From: Sphingomonas sp. | Lineage (GTDB): Bacteria > Pseudomonadota > Alphaproteobacteria > Sphingomonadales > Sphingomonadaceae | Reading direction: 5' to 3' | Assembly: GCA_025980335.1 (NCBI GenBank) | Contig: JAICXO010000010.1 | Location: forward strand, 1 to 36,191 | Length of the DNA stretch: 36,191 nt | In this document: positions 20,237-28,163 of the stretch, in pieces | Layout of the letters: every line of letters starts with the position of its first letter | Numbering within the stretch: the stretch's first letter is position 1 | Made by a program: the position numbers and the translations under genes | Notes under the pieces: generated by a model | What the model saw: only the letters and a program-made list of their open reading frames with translations | Told to the model about the DNA's origin: nothing | The model's database searches: none

Positions 20237-21409
20237 ATGGCGACCGATAGCGCGACCCTCGAGCGGCGGGTGACGGCCCCGAGGCGCGTATCCGACAGTC
20301 CGAAGATTCAGTCTCCGGCGGACCCGATCGCCCGCGGCATCGGGCTCGATCGGCCCTTCTTCGACGACAAGAACCGCGCTTTCTGGATCCTCCAGTCCAT
20401 CGGCTGGACGGGCTATTTCTTCCTCAGGAGCCTGTCCGGCTTCGCCAACAGCATGGGCTGGATGCTGCTGGTGCACACGTTGCTGCTGACTGCCACCGGC
20501 TATTCGCTGACTCTGCTGATGGCATCGCTGTTCCGGCGGCTGATCAGGATGAAGCCGCTGTGGACCTTAGTCCTGTCGCTGGCGGCGGTCATCATCGCGT
20601 CGGGGGTGTTCTCCGCGATCGAGACCTGGAGCTATGCGACGTTCCTGAAGCCCGGCGCGCGGCCGGTCGGAGTGGAATATTTCGGAGCGATCCTGCTCGA
20701 TTTCGCGCTGCTCACCGCGTGGACCGCGCTCTACTACGCGATCAATTACTTCCTCGTCCTCGAGGACCAGATCCGTGCGCACGAGAAGCTGGAGAGCCAG
20801 GCTTCCTCGGCGCAGCTGGCAATGCTTCGCTACCAGCTTAACCCGCATTTCCTGTTCAACACGCTGAATTCGATCTCGACTCTCGTGCTGCTCAAGCACA
20901 CGGAACGCGCGAACGCGATGCTCGCGCGGCTATCGTCCTTCCTTCGCTACACCTTGGCGAACGAGCCCACTGCCAAGGTCACGCTGGCGCAGGAGGTCGA
21001 AACGCTGAAGCTGTACCTGGAGATCGAAAAGATGCGGTTTGAGGACCGATTGCGGCCGCACTTCAAGATCGACCCAGACACGATCGGTGCACGCCTGCCT
21101 TCTCTCCTGCTCCAGCCGCTGATCGAGAATGCGATCAAATATGCGGTGACGCCGGCGGAGAACGGCGCGGATATCTGGATCACCGCGACCCATGAAGGAC
21201 ACGCGGTCCGGATCGAGGTCGCCGACAACGGGAACGGCGAGGGGGGAGAGATTGCGGCGAGCCCGTCGACCGGGGTCGGCCTGGCGAACATTCGGGACAG
21301 ACTGTCGCAGGCCTATGGCGCGGCGCACCGCTTCCAGACGAAACAGAACGAGCAGGGGGGGTTCAGCGTTGTCGTCGAAATCCCCTACGAAACCGGAGAG
21401 AGTGCCTGA
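20237..21409 (+). CDS. LytS/YehU-type sensor histidine kinase
   Basis: 390 aa; four TM helices; LRYQLNPHFLFNTLNSISTLVLL (His_kinase family motif), LQPLIENAIKYAV, GVGLANIRDRLSQAYG. Confidence 0.94.
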   Translation: MATDSATLERRVTAPRRVSDSPKIQSPADPIARGIGLDRPFFDDKNRAFWILQSIGWTGYFFLRSLSGFANSMGWMLLVHTLLLTATGYSLTLLMASLFRRLIRMKPLWTLVLSLAAVIIASGVFSAIETWSYATFLKPGARPVGVEYFGAILLDFALLTAWTALYYAINYFLVLEDQIRAHEKLESQASSAQLAMLRYQLNPHFLFNTLNSISTLVLLKHTERANAMLARLSSFLRYTLANEPTAKVTLAQEVETLKLYLEIEKMRFEDRLRPHFKIDPDTIGARLPSLLLQPLIENAIKYAVTPAENGADIWITATHEGHAVRIEVADNGNGEGGEIAASPSTGVGLANIRDRLSQAYGAAHRFQTKQNEQGGFSVVVEIPYETGESA

Positions 21410-22212
21410 TGACAATCCGGACCATTTTGGTCGATGACGAACCGCTGGCAACGCAGGGCCTGCAGCTGAGGCTTCAGGCATTCGACGACGTCGAGATCGT
21501 CGCCACCGCCGCCAACGGACGCGAAGCGATCCGCCAGATCAAGACGCACAAGCCGGACCTCGTCTTTCTCGACATCCAGATGCCCGGCTTCGACGGCTTT
21601 TCGGTCATCCAGGGGCTGATGGATGTCGAGCTCCCATTGTTCGTGTTCGTGACCGCGTACGGCGACCATGCACTCCGCGCATTCGACGCGCAGGCGGTCG
21701 ATTATCTGATGAAACCGGTCGACGAGGACCGGCTCGCCGCGACCATGGACCGCGTTCGTCAGCGGCTGCAGGAAAAAAGGAGCGCGGAAGAAGCCGGCCG
21801 CCTCAAGGAGGCGCTTGCCGAGCACGCGCCCGAAGCGGCCGAGGAGCTGGCGGAATCGGCCAACGACACGCCCGCCTCGAACCGCTACGAGAAGATGATC
21901 AACATCAAGGACCAGGGGCAGATTTTCCGCGTGGACGTCGACACGATCGAGCGGATCGACGCCGCCGGCGATTACATGTGCATCCAGACCGGCGACAACA
22001 CGTTGATCCTCCGCGAAACGATGAAGGACCTGGAAAAGCGGCTCGACCCGCGGCGCTTCCAGCGCGTGCACCGCTCGACCATCGTCAACCTCGATCTGGT
22101 CCGGCAGGTCAAGCCGCACACCAACGGAGAATGCTTTCTCGTGCTCGGTTCCGGAGCGCAGGTGAAAGTCTCGCGTTCATACCGCGATGTCGTCGCGCGA
22201 TTCGTCCACTAA
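21409..22212 (+). CDS. LytTR-type response regulator
   Basis: MTIRTILVDDEPLATQGLQLRL...LVFLDIQMPGFDG...; C-terminal LytTR: INIKDQGQIFRVDVDTIERIDAAGDYMCIQTGDNTLILRETMKDLEKRLDPRRFQRVHRSTIVNLDLV. TGATG overlap with HK. Confidence 0.95.
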   Translation: MTIRTILVDDEPLATQGLQLRLQAFDDVEIVATAANGREAIRQIKTHKPDLVFLDIQMPGFDGFSVIQGLMDVELPLFVFVTAYGDHALRAFDAQAVDYLMKPVDEDRLAATMDRVRQRLQEKRSAEEAGRLKEALAEHAPEAAEELAESANDTPASNRYEKMINIKDQGQIFRVDVDTIERIDAAGDYMCIQTGDNTLILRETMKDLEKRLDPRRFQRVHRSTIVNLDLVRQVKPHTNGECFLVLGSGAQVKVSRSYRDVVARFVH

Positions 22213-22591
22213 GACCCCTCACCGGAGCGCGAACGCCGGTTTGAAAGGGCGGCGCATCCTCGTCATCGAGGATTCGCCCGTCGTCGGGCCGTTCACGGTC
22301 GACGTGCTGGCGGATCTCGGCTGCGAGGTGGTCGGCCCAGCGCCCAACATGGCCGCGGCGCGCGAGCTTATCGAAGACAGCGACTTCGACGCGGCGCTGG
22401 TCGACGTGCATATCCGCGGCGAACGCGCGTTCCCGCTGTGCGAGCTGCTCTGCGCCAAGAACATCCCGTTCGTTCTCACGAGCGGTTATGCCGACTGGCA
22501 AATGCCGGACAAGTGGAACGAGCGGCCCCGCCTCAACAAGCCCTATACCGTCGAGCAGATCGAGGCAGCTTTGGGGCCGCTGTTCGACTGA
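22187..22591 (+). CDS. Single-domain response regulator (receiver only)
   Basis: KGRRILVIEDSPVVGPFTVDVLADLGCEVVG...DAALVDVHIRGERAFPLCELL...FVLTSGYADW...RLNKPYTVEQIEAAL. Start could be ATG 22187 (overlapping upstream gene) or TTG near 22241. Confidence 0.85.
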   Translation: MSSRDSSTKTPHRSANAGLKGRRILVIEDSPVVGPFTVDVLADLGCEVVGPAPNMAAARELIEDSDFDAALVDVHIRGERAFPLCELLCAKNIPFVLTSGYADWQMPDKWNERPRLNKPYTVEQIEAALGPLFD

Positions 22592-23068
22592 TCACATCAT
22601 GTTGTTCGTCGTCGAATTGTTCGTCGTCGCCGGCGTTCCCATGGTCTGCGGGCCGCCGGTGACTGCACCACCCGAAGCGATCTGTTGCTGGACCGCCTGC
22701 GTCAGCTGCGGGGTGACGGTCGACGCCGTGCAGCCAGCCTGACCGCTGGCAATCGACGCTGCAAGCGCGCTCACCGAAACGCCGCAGACGCTCGCGGCGA
22801 CATCGATCGGCACCTGCGCATTCACCGGAATGTTGTCGCGGTTGACCTTCAGCGACACCGACAGGTTGTTGAGCACGTTCTGAAGATTGACGTTGACGAG
22901 CGTCGGGATGCTCGTGCCTCCCCCGGTGCTGCCGCCGCCGGTCGTGGTCGGCGTCCCTGCGGTCACTTCGCCGGCCGCGCTCGGAGCTGGCGGCTGGGTC
23001 GTCTTGCATGCGACGAGGCCAAGCGCGGCAATGGCTGCGGTCGCCCAGATGGCGGAGCGTCGGATCAT
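22592..23068 (-). CDS. Putative lipoprotein, uncharacterised (paralogue of 23089..23613)
   Basis: MIRRSAIWATAAIAALGLVACKTTQ (lipobox LVAC); conserved core VNVNLQNVLNNLSVSLKVNRDNIPVNAQVPIDVAASVCGVSVSALA...GCTAS. Confidence 0.8.
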   Translation of the reverse strand: MIRRSAIWATAAIAALGLVACKTTQPPAPSAAGEVTAGTPTTTGGGSTGGGTSIPTLVNVNLQNVLNNLSVSLKVNRDNIPVNAQVPIDVAASVCGVSVSALAASIASGQAGCTASTVTPQLTQAVQQQIASGGAVTGGPQTMGTPATTNNSTTNNMM

Positions 23069-23088
23069 CTGTTCCTCCTGTTCGAAGC

Positions 23089-23613
23089 TTAGGATTGCGG
23101 GGTGGTCTGCGGTTGCGGCGCCGGCTGCGGAGTTGTCGTCGTGGTCTGCGGCGTCGTCGTGGCGGCCGGTGTGGTGGTCGTTGTGGGGGTGGTCGTCGTG
23201 GACGACGTCGGCGTGGTCGTCTGGCTGCCGCCCCCGACGGAGCCGTTAGCCGCGAGCTGCTCCTGAATGTATTGCTTGAGCTCCGGCGAGATGCTGTTCG
23301 CCGTGCACCCGCTGCTCTTACCGCCGCCGGCGCCGATCGAGAGCACATTGATCGAGACGCCGCAGACATTGGCAGCGATCGAGATCGGGATCTGCGCGTT
23401 GATCGGAATGTTCGCCTTGTCGATCTTGAGGTCGAGCGCGAGGTTGTTGAGCACGTTCGAGAGATTGACGTTCACCAGCGAAGGAACGCTCGAGACCCCG
23501 GACGCGACCGCGGAACCGGCGCTCTTTACGCCCTCGGCGGCGGACGAAACGGTCTTGCAAGCGGCGAGTGGAAGCAGCGCGATCAGCACGGCTGAGGCAA
23601 TGACTTTACGCAT
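23089..23613 (-). CDS. Putative lipoprotein with Thr/Pro/Gln-rich C-terminal tail, uncharacterised
   Basis: MRKVIASAVLIALLPLAACKTV (lipobox LAAC); core VNVNLSNVLNNLALDLKIDKANIPINAQIPISIAANVCGVSINVLSI...SGCTANS shared with the neighbour; tail TTTPTSSTTTTPTTTTTPAATTTPQTTTTTPQ. Confidence 0.8.
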   Translation of the reverse strand: MRKVIASAVLIALLPLAACKTVSSAAEGVKSAGSAVASGVSSVPSLVNVNLSNVLNNLALDLKIDKANIPINAQIPISIAANVCGVSINVLSIGAGGGKSSGCTANSISPELKQYIQEQLAANGSVGGGSQTTTPTSSTTTTPTTTTTPAATTTPQTTTTTPQPAPQPQTTPQS

Positions 23614-23625
23614 GGCACGGTCCCT

Positions 23626-23668
23626 CTGTTTCGCCGGCCTAACGCGTCGAAACAGCGGATTGTTTCAG
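23626..23668. promoter_or_regulatory. Inverted-repeat cluster and possible EcfG-like promoter upstream of the lipoprotein pair
   Basis: CTGTTTCG (23626-23633), CGAAACAG (23648-23655) and TGTTTCAG (23661-23668). On the minus strand GAAAC-N17-CGTT (23662-23666 to 23641-23644) lies 28 nt upstream of ATG 23613 and resembles GGAAC-N16/17-CGTT. Confidence 0.3.
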
Positions 23669-23722
23669 CTGCGCCGCGACTGCTTGCAGCCGCCGAGGTG
23701 CCGCCGTAGGGGCGGTGGGACA

Positions 23723-24466
23723 ATGGCGAGCAGGTTCGAAATATTTGCCGCGCTCCACGTGCCCGGCGATCCAATCATCCTCTACAACATCTGGGATGCC
23801 GGAAGTGCGCAGGCAGTGGTTGCCGCAGGCGCGAACGCGCTGGCGACCGGCAGCCATCCGGTGGCCGACGCGAACGGCTGGCCCGACGGGCAGCAGGTGC
23901 CGATCGATTTCGCGCTGGCCAATGCACGGCGCATCGTAGAAGCGGTCGCGCTGCCGGTCACGGTCGATTTCGAAGGCGCTTACTCGGCCGATCCGGAAGA
24001 AGGCGCCGCGAACGTTCTCCGCCTCAAGGAGACCGGGGCCGTCGGGTGCAATTTCGAGGACCAGATCGTCGGTGGAGAGGGACTTCACGCGCTCGACTTG
24101 CAGGTGAAGCGCATCGCTGCCATCCGCCGCGCAGTCGGGCCGGACTTCTACATCAACGCACGCACCGATTTGTTCCTCAAGACGCAGACCTACGACGAGG
24201 CGCTGGTCGACCAAGCGGTGGAGCGTGGCAAGGCGTTCGCGAATGCCGGCGCAAGCGGCTTCTTCGTGCCGCGGCTTTCGGACCCGAAGCAGATCGAGCG
24301 CGTCGTGCGCGAGGTCCCGCTGCCGCTGAACGTCATCGCCTTCCCCGGCGCTCCCGACAAGAAGGCGTGGGCCGAAGCCGGTGTCGCGCGGATCAGCCAC
24401 GGTCCCTTCCCGCACCGCGCATTGATGGCGAAGCTGACCGAAATGGCGCGCGAGGCGATCGGCTAG
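23723..24466 (+). CDS. Isocitrate lyase/PEP mutase superfamily protein
   Basis: 247 aa from ATG 23723: MASRFEIFAALHVPGDPIILYNIWDAGSAQAVVAAGANALATGSHPVA...LPVTVDFEGAYS...VGCNFEDQIVGG...FYINARTDLFL. Confidence 0.9.
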   Translation: MASRFEIFAALHVPGDPIILYNIWDAGSAQAVVAAGANALATGSHPVADANGWPDGQQVPIDFALANARRIVEAVALPVTVDFEGAYSADPEEGAANVLRLKETGAVGCNFEDQIVGGEGLHALDLQVKRIAAIRRAVGPDFYINARTDLFLKTQTYDEALVDQAVERGKAFANAGASGFFVPRLSDPKQIERVVREVPLPLNVIAFPGAPDKKAWAEAGVARISHGPFPHRALMAKLTEMAREAIG

Positions 24467-24480
24467 GGTCCAGACCCTAA
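24463..24480. repeat. Palindrome CTAGGGTCCAGACCCTAA at convergent gene junction (copy 2)
   Basis: Direct reading; 17 of 18 bases identical to 15067..15084; again contains both convergent TAG stops. Confidence 0.9.
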
Positions 24481-25676
24481 GCCGGCTTGCGCCGCCACCA
24501 GCGCGTGCGCGGCCCCGATTTCAGCACCGTCTTGCGGAACAGCTTCGCGCCCATTCGGAGAATGAGGGCGACCCACAGCGCCTGCCAGCAAATCGCGACG
24601 AGGTGCGGCCACCATTCGGGCTCCTGTGCGGCGCGGGCGAGCATGGTCATCGGCGAGGACAGGGGAAAGATTGCGGCGGCGAGCGCGGTTGGCGAATTGG
24701 GCGCTCCGATCGCGGTCGAGGCAAAGCCGAAGAACAGCACCTGCGCGAAGGTGACCGGCATCGACATCGTCTGCACCTCGCGCGCGGTCGAGGCCTGCGC
24801 GCCGATGGTCAGGAATGCAGCGCCCAGGAGCATGTAGTTCATTCCGAAATAAACGATCGCGAGCCCGAGGAAGCCGGTCCAGCCGACTGCCGGCGGCGGC
24901 AGCGTCTGCACCCCGCCGTGCTTGACGAACTGAATGATCAGCGCGCCCGTGCAGATCCAGACGACGATGCCGAGCACCGACGCCGCGAGCATCGCGAACA
25001 GCTTGCCGACGAACATGGCATCGATCGGCACTGCCGCGGCGATCACCTCGATGATCTTGTTCGATTTTTCCTCGATCAGCTGCGACAGCACCATGCCGGA
25101 GAGCAGGATGGTAAGGAAGAACAGCAGCATCTGTCCGTAGAGCGCCGTCGCCTGCCGGTCCTTCGCGAGCGACGCCGGCGCGGTCGGCGCGCTGGTGACG
25201 TGGATCAACGACGGTTCGGGCTCCTGCGGCGCGCGCGCATTGGCGACGATCAGGCGAAGCTGCCCGAGTGTCGTCGGGTCGCCGGCGACCGATCCTGTCA
25301 GCTTGGGCTGATCGAGGCCGCCGCTCAGCACGGCGCGGATCGGCGGGTCGCGGCTCGCGAGCAGCTTCTGCTGCTGCGCGACCAGATCGCCGGACGGCGT
25401 GTAATGGACGAGCTTGACGACCGCTGCATCGGTCAACGCCTGGGCTAGCTGCTGCCGCGCGTCGGACAGCCGGTCGAAGTCGCTGTCGCTCGACACCACC
25501 GCGACGATGGGGCGCTCGGTCTGGGTCGCGACGCGCGCGCCGATCCCGCCGAACACACCGCCGAGAAGCAGCGGGAACAACGGTCCGAGCAGGAAGAAGA
25601 TGAACGCCTTCGACAGGACCGTCGCGCCGAAGTCGCGCCGGGCAATGACGAACGCGGAGCGGGCGAAGCGCATCAT
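24477..25676 (-). CDS. ABC-2 type (NatB-like) permease
   Basis: ATG at 25676 overlapping ATPase stop (ATGA): MMRFARSAFVIARRDFGATVLSKAFIFFLLGPLFPLLLGG...GQMLLFFLTILLSGMVLSQLIEEKSNKIIEVIAAAVPIDAMFVGKLFAM. Confidence 0.9.
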   Translation of the reverse strand: MMRFARSAFVIARRDFGATVLSKAFIFFLLGPLFPLLLGGVFGGIGARVATQTERPIVAVVSSDSDFDRLSDARQQLAQALTDAAVVKLVHYTPSGDLVAQQQKLLASRDPPIRAVLSGGLDQPKLTGSVAGDPTTLGQLRLIVANARAPQEPEPSLIHVTSAPTAPASLAKDRQATALYGQMLLFFLTILLSGMVLSQLIEEKSNKIIEVIAAAVPIDAMFVGKLFAMLAASVLGIVVWICTGALIIQFVKHGGVQTLPPPAVGWTGFLGLAIVYFGMNYMLLGAAFLTIGAQASTAREVQTMSMPVTFAQVLFFGFASTAIGAPNSPTALAAAIFPLSSPMTMLARAAQEPEWWPHLVAICWQALWVALILRMGAKLFRKTVLKSGPRTRWWRRKPA

Positions 25677-26632
25677 TGCACCTTCTCCTGCCCCATTTCG
25701 GCAGCGGCCTTGTTCCCCGCGATCGCGACGAACGCATCGTGAAGCCCCGGCCGCTCGATCGCGAGCGTGTCGATCCCCGCATTGCCGTCGATCAGTGCCT
25801 TGAGCAGCGGCTCGGGGCCGCCTTCGGGAAGCTCGAACACCCATTCATCGCCTTCGCGGCGCGCGGTTGCCGGAATGGCCGAGCGCCACGGACCGTCGGT
25901 TGCCCGCGTGCGCAGCCGGACGATCGGGCGGAGCCGCGCGCGCGCCTCGTCGACCCGGCCGTCGAAGGCGACCCTGCCCTTGGCGACGATCGCCACCCGC
26001 TCGCACAGCCGCTCGGCATGGGCGATCACGTGCGTCGAAAAAATGACGGTCGCGCCGGCGCGCGTCTCCCGCCTGATCAGCTCCTCGAGCCGTCCCTGGT
26101 TGATCGCATCGAGTCCCGCGAACGGCTCGTCGAGCACGATCAGCCGCGGACGGTGGACGATGGTGCCGAGCAGCTGCACCGTCTGCGCCATGCCTTTCGA
26201 GAGCGAGCGGATCGGCTTCTTCGCCCAGTCGCTGAGGCCATGCTCTTCGAGCAGCGCGGCGGCGCGACGGCGTCCCTCGGCGAGCGGCAGCCCGCGGAGC
26301 GCGCCCATGAATGCGATCGCTTCGCGTGCATGCATCGCCGGGTAGAGCCCGCGCTCCTCGGGCAGGTAGCCGACCTCCGGGGCGGCATCGAGCGGGCGTT
26401 CACGGCCGAGCACGCAACGGCTGCCGCTCGACGGGTCGATGATCCCGATCAGCATCCTGAGCGTCGTCGTCTTGCCGGCTCCATTGGGGCCGAGCAGGCC
26501 GTAGATTGAACCGGTCGGAACGTTGAGGCTGACACCGTCGACCGCACGCGTTTCGCCGAAATCCTTGACAAGATCGACGGCTTCGACCGCGATCGCACCG
26601 GAGGCTGCGGAGTGCGAAACCTGCTGGAGCAC
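25673..26632 (-). CDS. ABC transporter ATP-binding protein (NatA-like)
   Basis: AVDLVKDFGETRAVDGVSLNVPTGSIYGLLGPNGAGKTTTLRMLIGI (Walker A), SLSKGMAQTVQLLGTIVHRPRLIVLDEPFAGLD (signature plus Walker B). Start likely GTG 26632; the ORF extension to 26983 overlaps queG and is spurious. Confidence 0.92.
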   Translation of the reverse strand: MLQQVSHSAASGAIAVEAVDLVKDFGETRAVDGVSLNVPTGSIYGLLGPNGAGKTTTLRMLIGIIDPSSGSRCVLGRERPLDAAPEVGYLPEERGLYPAMHAREAIAFMGALRGLPLAEGRRRAAALLEEHGLSDWAKKPIRSLSKGMAQTVQLLGTIVHRPRLIVLDEPFAGLDAINQGRLEELIRRETRAGATVIFSTHVIAHAERLCERVAIVAKGRVAFDGRVDEARARLRPIVRLRTRATDGPWRSAIPATARREGDEWVFELPEGGPEPLLKALIDGNAGIDTLAIERPGLHDAFVAIAGNKAAAEMGQEKVQ

Positions 26633-26676
26633 TGAAATCCCTACGAAAATCGCCGCCGCCGATGTAGAGGCACGCT

Positions 26677-27750
26677 GTGCATAGGGGGCAAAGCCTTGAG
26701 GAAGCAATAAGGGCCAAGGCGGCCGAGCTTGGCTTTTCCGCCTGCGGCTTCGCACGCGCCGATGCCGCGGACGCGGCAGGACTGGACCTGCGCCAATGGC
26801 TCGAGGCCGGGCACCACGGGACGATGGGCTGGATGGAGGAGCGCGCGCACCACCGCGTCTCGCCGTTCGCGCTGTGGCCCGACGCGAAGTCTGCGATCGC
26901 GCTCGGCATGAGCTATGCGCCCGCATCCAACCCACTGAAGCTCGCCGGCCATCCGGAGCTCGGACGCATCTCGGTCTATGCACAGGGCGGCGATTACCAC
27001 AAGACCGTCAAGAAGGCGCTGAAAGCACTCGGCCGCTGGCTGGCGGAGCAGTCCGGGTGCGCGCTCAAGGTGTTCGTCGACACCGCGCCGGTGATGGAAA
27101 AGCCGCTCGCTCAGGCGGCCGGCATCGGCTGGCAAGGCAAGCACACCAATCTCGTCAGCCGGGAGCACGGCAGCTGGATGTTCCTCGGCGTCATTCTGAC
27201 CGGCATCGAGCTGGAGCCGGACGCGCCCGCGGACCACGGCGAGCATTGCGGAACCTGCTCGCGCTGCCTCGACGCGTGCCCGACGAAGGCATTCATCGGC
27301 CCGCACCGGATCGATGCCCGGCGCTGCATCTCCTACCTCACGATCGAGCACGAGGGGCCGATCCCGAATGAGCTGCGGAGCGCGATGGGCAACCGCATCT
27401 ACGGCTGCGACGATTGCCTCGCCGTCTGCCCGTGGAACCGCTTTGCCGATGCGGCGGCGGCGAACCGCGCCTTTCTCCCACGCGCCGAGCTTGCGGCGCC
27501 GCGGCTCGCCGACCTGCTCGCGCTCGACGATGCCTCGTTTCGCGAGATGTTCGCCGGATCGCCGATCAAGCGCATCGGCGTGAAGCGGATGATCCGCAAC
27601 TGCCTGATCGCCGCCGGCAACAGCGGCGACATTGCGCTAATCCCCGGGATCGAGCGGCATCTCGGCGACCCCGATCCGGTGATCGCCGAAGCCGCCGAAT
27701 GGGCGCTTGCTCAGCTCGGATATTCGAGCGCGGAGATGCAGGTCGCCTGA
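26677..27750 (+). CDS. queG: Epoxyqueuosine reductase
   Basis: FSACGFARADAADAAGLDLRQWLEAGHHGTMGWMEERAHHRVSP, GWQGKHTNLVSREHGSWMFLGVILT, CGTCSRCLDACPTKAFIGPHRIDARRCISYLTIEHEGPIP, YGCDDCLAVCPWNRFA (two 4Fe-4S motifs). Confidence 0.96.
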   Translation: MHRGQSLEEAIRAKAAELGFSACGFARADAADAAGLDLRQWLEAGHHGTMGWMEERAHHRVSPFALWPDAKSAIALGMSYAPASNPLKLAGHPELGRISVYAQGGDYHKTVKKALKALGRWLAEQSGCALKVFVDTAPVMEKPLAQAAGIGWQGKHTNLVSREHGSWMFLGVILTGIELEPDAPADHGEHCGTCSRCLDACPTKAFIGPHRIDARRCISYLTIEHEGPIPNELRSAMGNRIYGCDDCLAVCPWNRFADAAAANRAFLPRAELAAPRLADLLALDDASFREMFAGSPIKRIGVKRMIRNCLIAAGNSGDIALIPGIERHLGDPDPVIAEAAEWALAQLGYSSAEMQVA

Positions 27751-28067
27751 TCCGTATCGGCCCCCGTCGGCAGCCGCGTGTCGACGTGGGTCACCACCAT
27801 CGCCCCGTTCTGGCCCGGGTAGAGGTAGGCGTCGAGCACGCAATAATTGCCGCGGAACTGGAGCTTGAGGCTGGTCCCCTCCTGAATCTGAAGTGCGGGA
27901 CGGCCGAAGTGGGCGGTGAGGTCGCGCGGGGTCATGCCGGTGAGGCGTGTCGCCTCGCGTCGCGGCGGTTGCGGCTGCGCCGGCTGTTCGGCGGTGGGAG
28001 GCGCCTGCTGCGGACGGGTCGCGCAGGCTGCGAGGAGCAGGGTCGAAGCGAGGATCAGGCGGCGCAT
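27711..28067 (-). CDS. Small putative lipoprotein
   Basis: 118 aa: MRRLILASTLLLAACATRPQQAPPTAEQ (lipobox LAAC) ... TRLTGMTPRDLTAHFGRPALQIQEGTSLKLQFRGNYCVLDAYLYPGQ. 3' end overlaps queG on the opposite strand by 40 nt. Confidence 0.8.
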   Translation of the reverse strand: MRRLILASTLLLAACATRPQQAPPTAEQPAQPQPPRREATRLTGMTPRDLTAHFGRPALQIQEGTSLKLQFRGNYCVLDAYLYPGQNGAMVVTHVDTRLPTGADTDQATCISALEYPS

Positions 28068-28163
28068 GTGCGGACGATGCCCGCGCCGCCCCGCCGAGGC
28101 AAGGTTGCCCGTCGCCCAATGCACCGCTAGGCGCGCGGCTCCCCCTGATTTTCCGGAGTGCTC

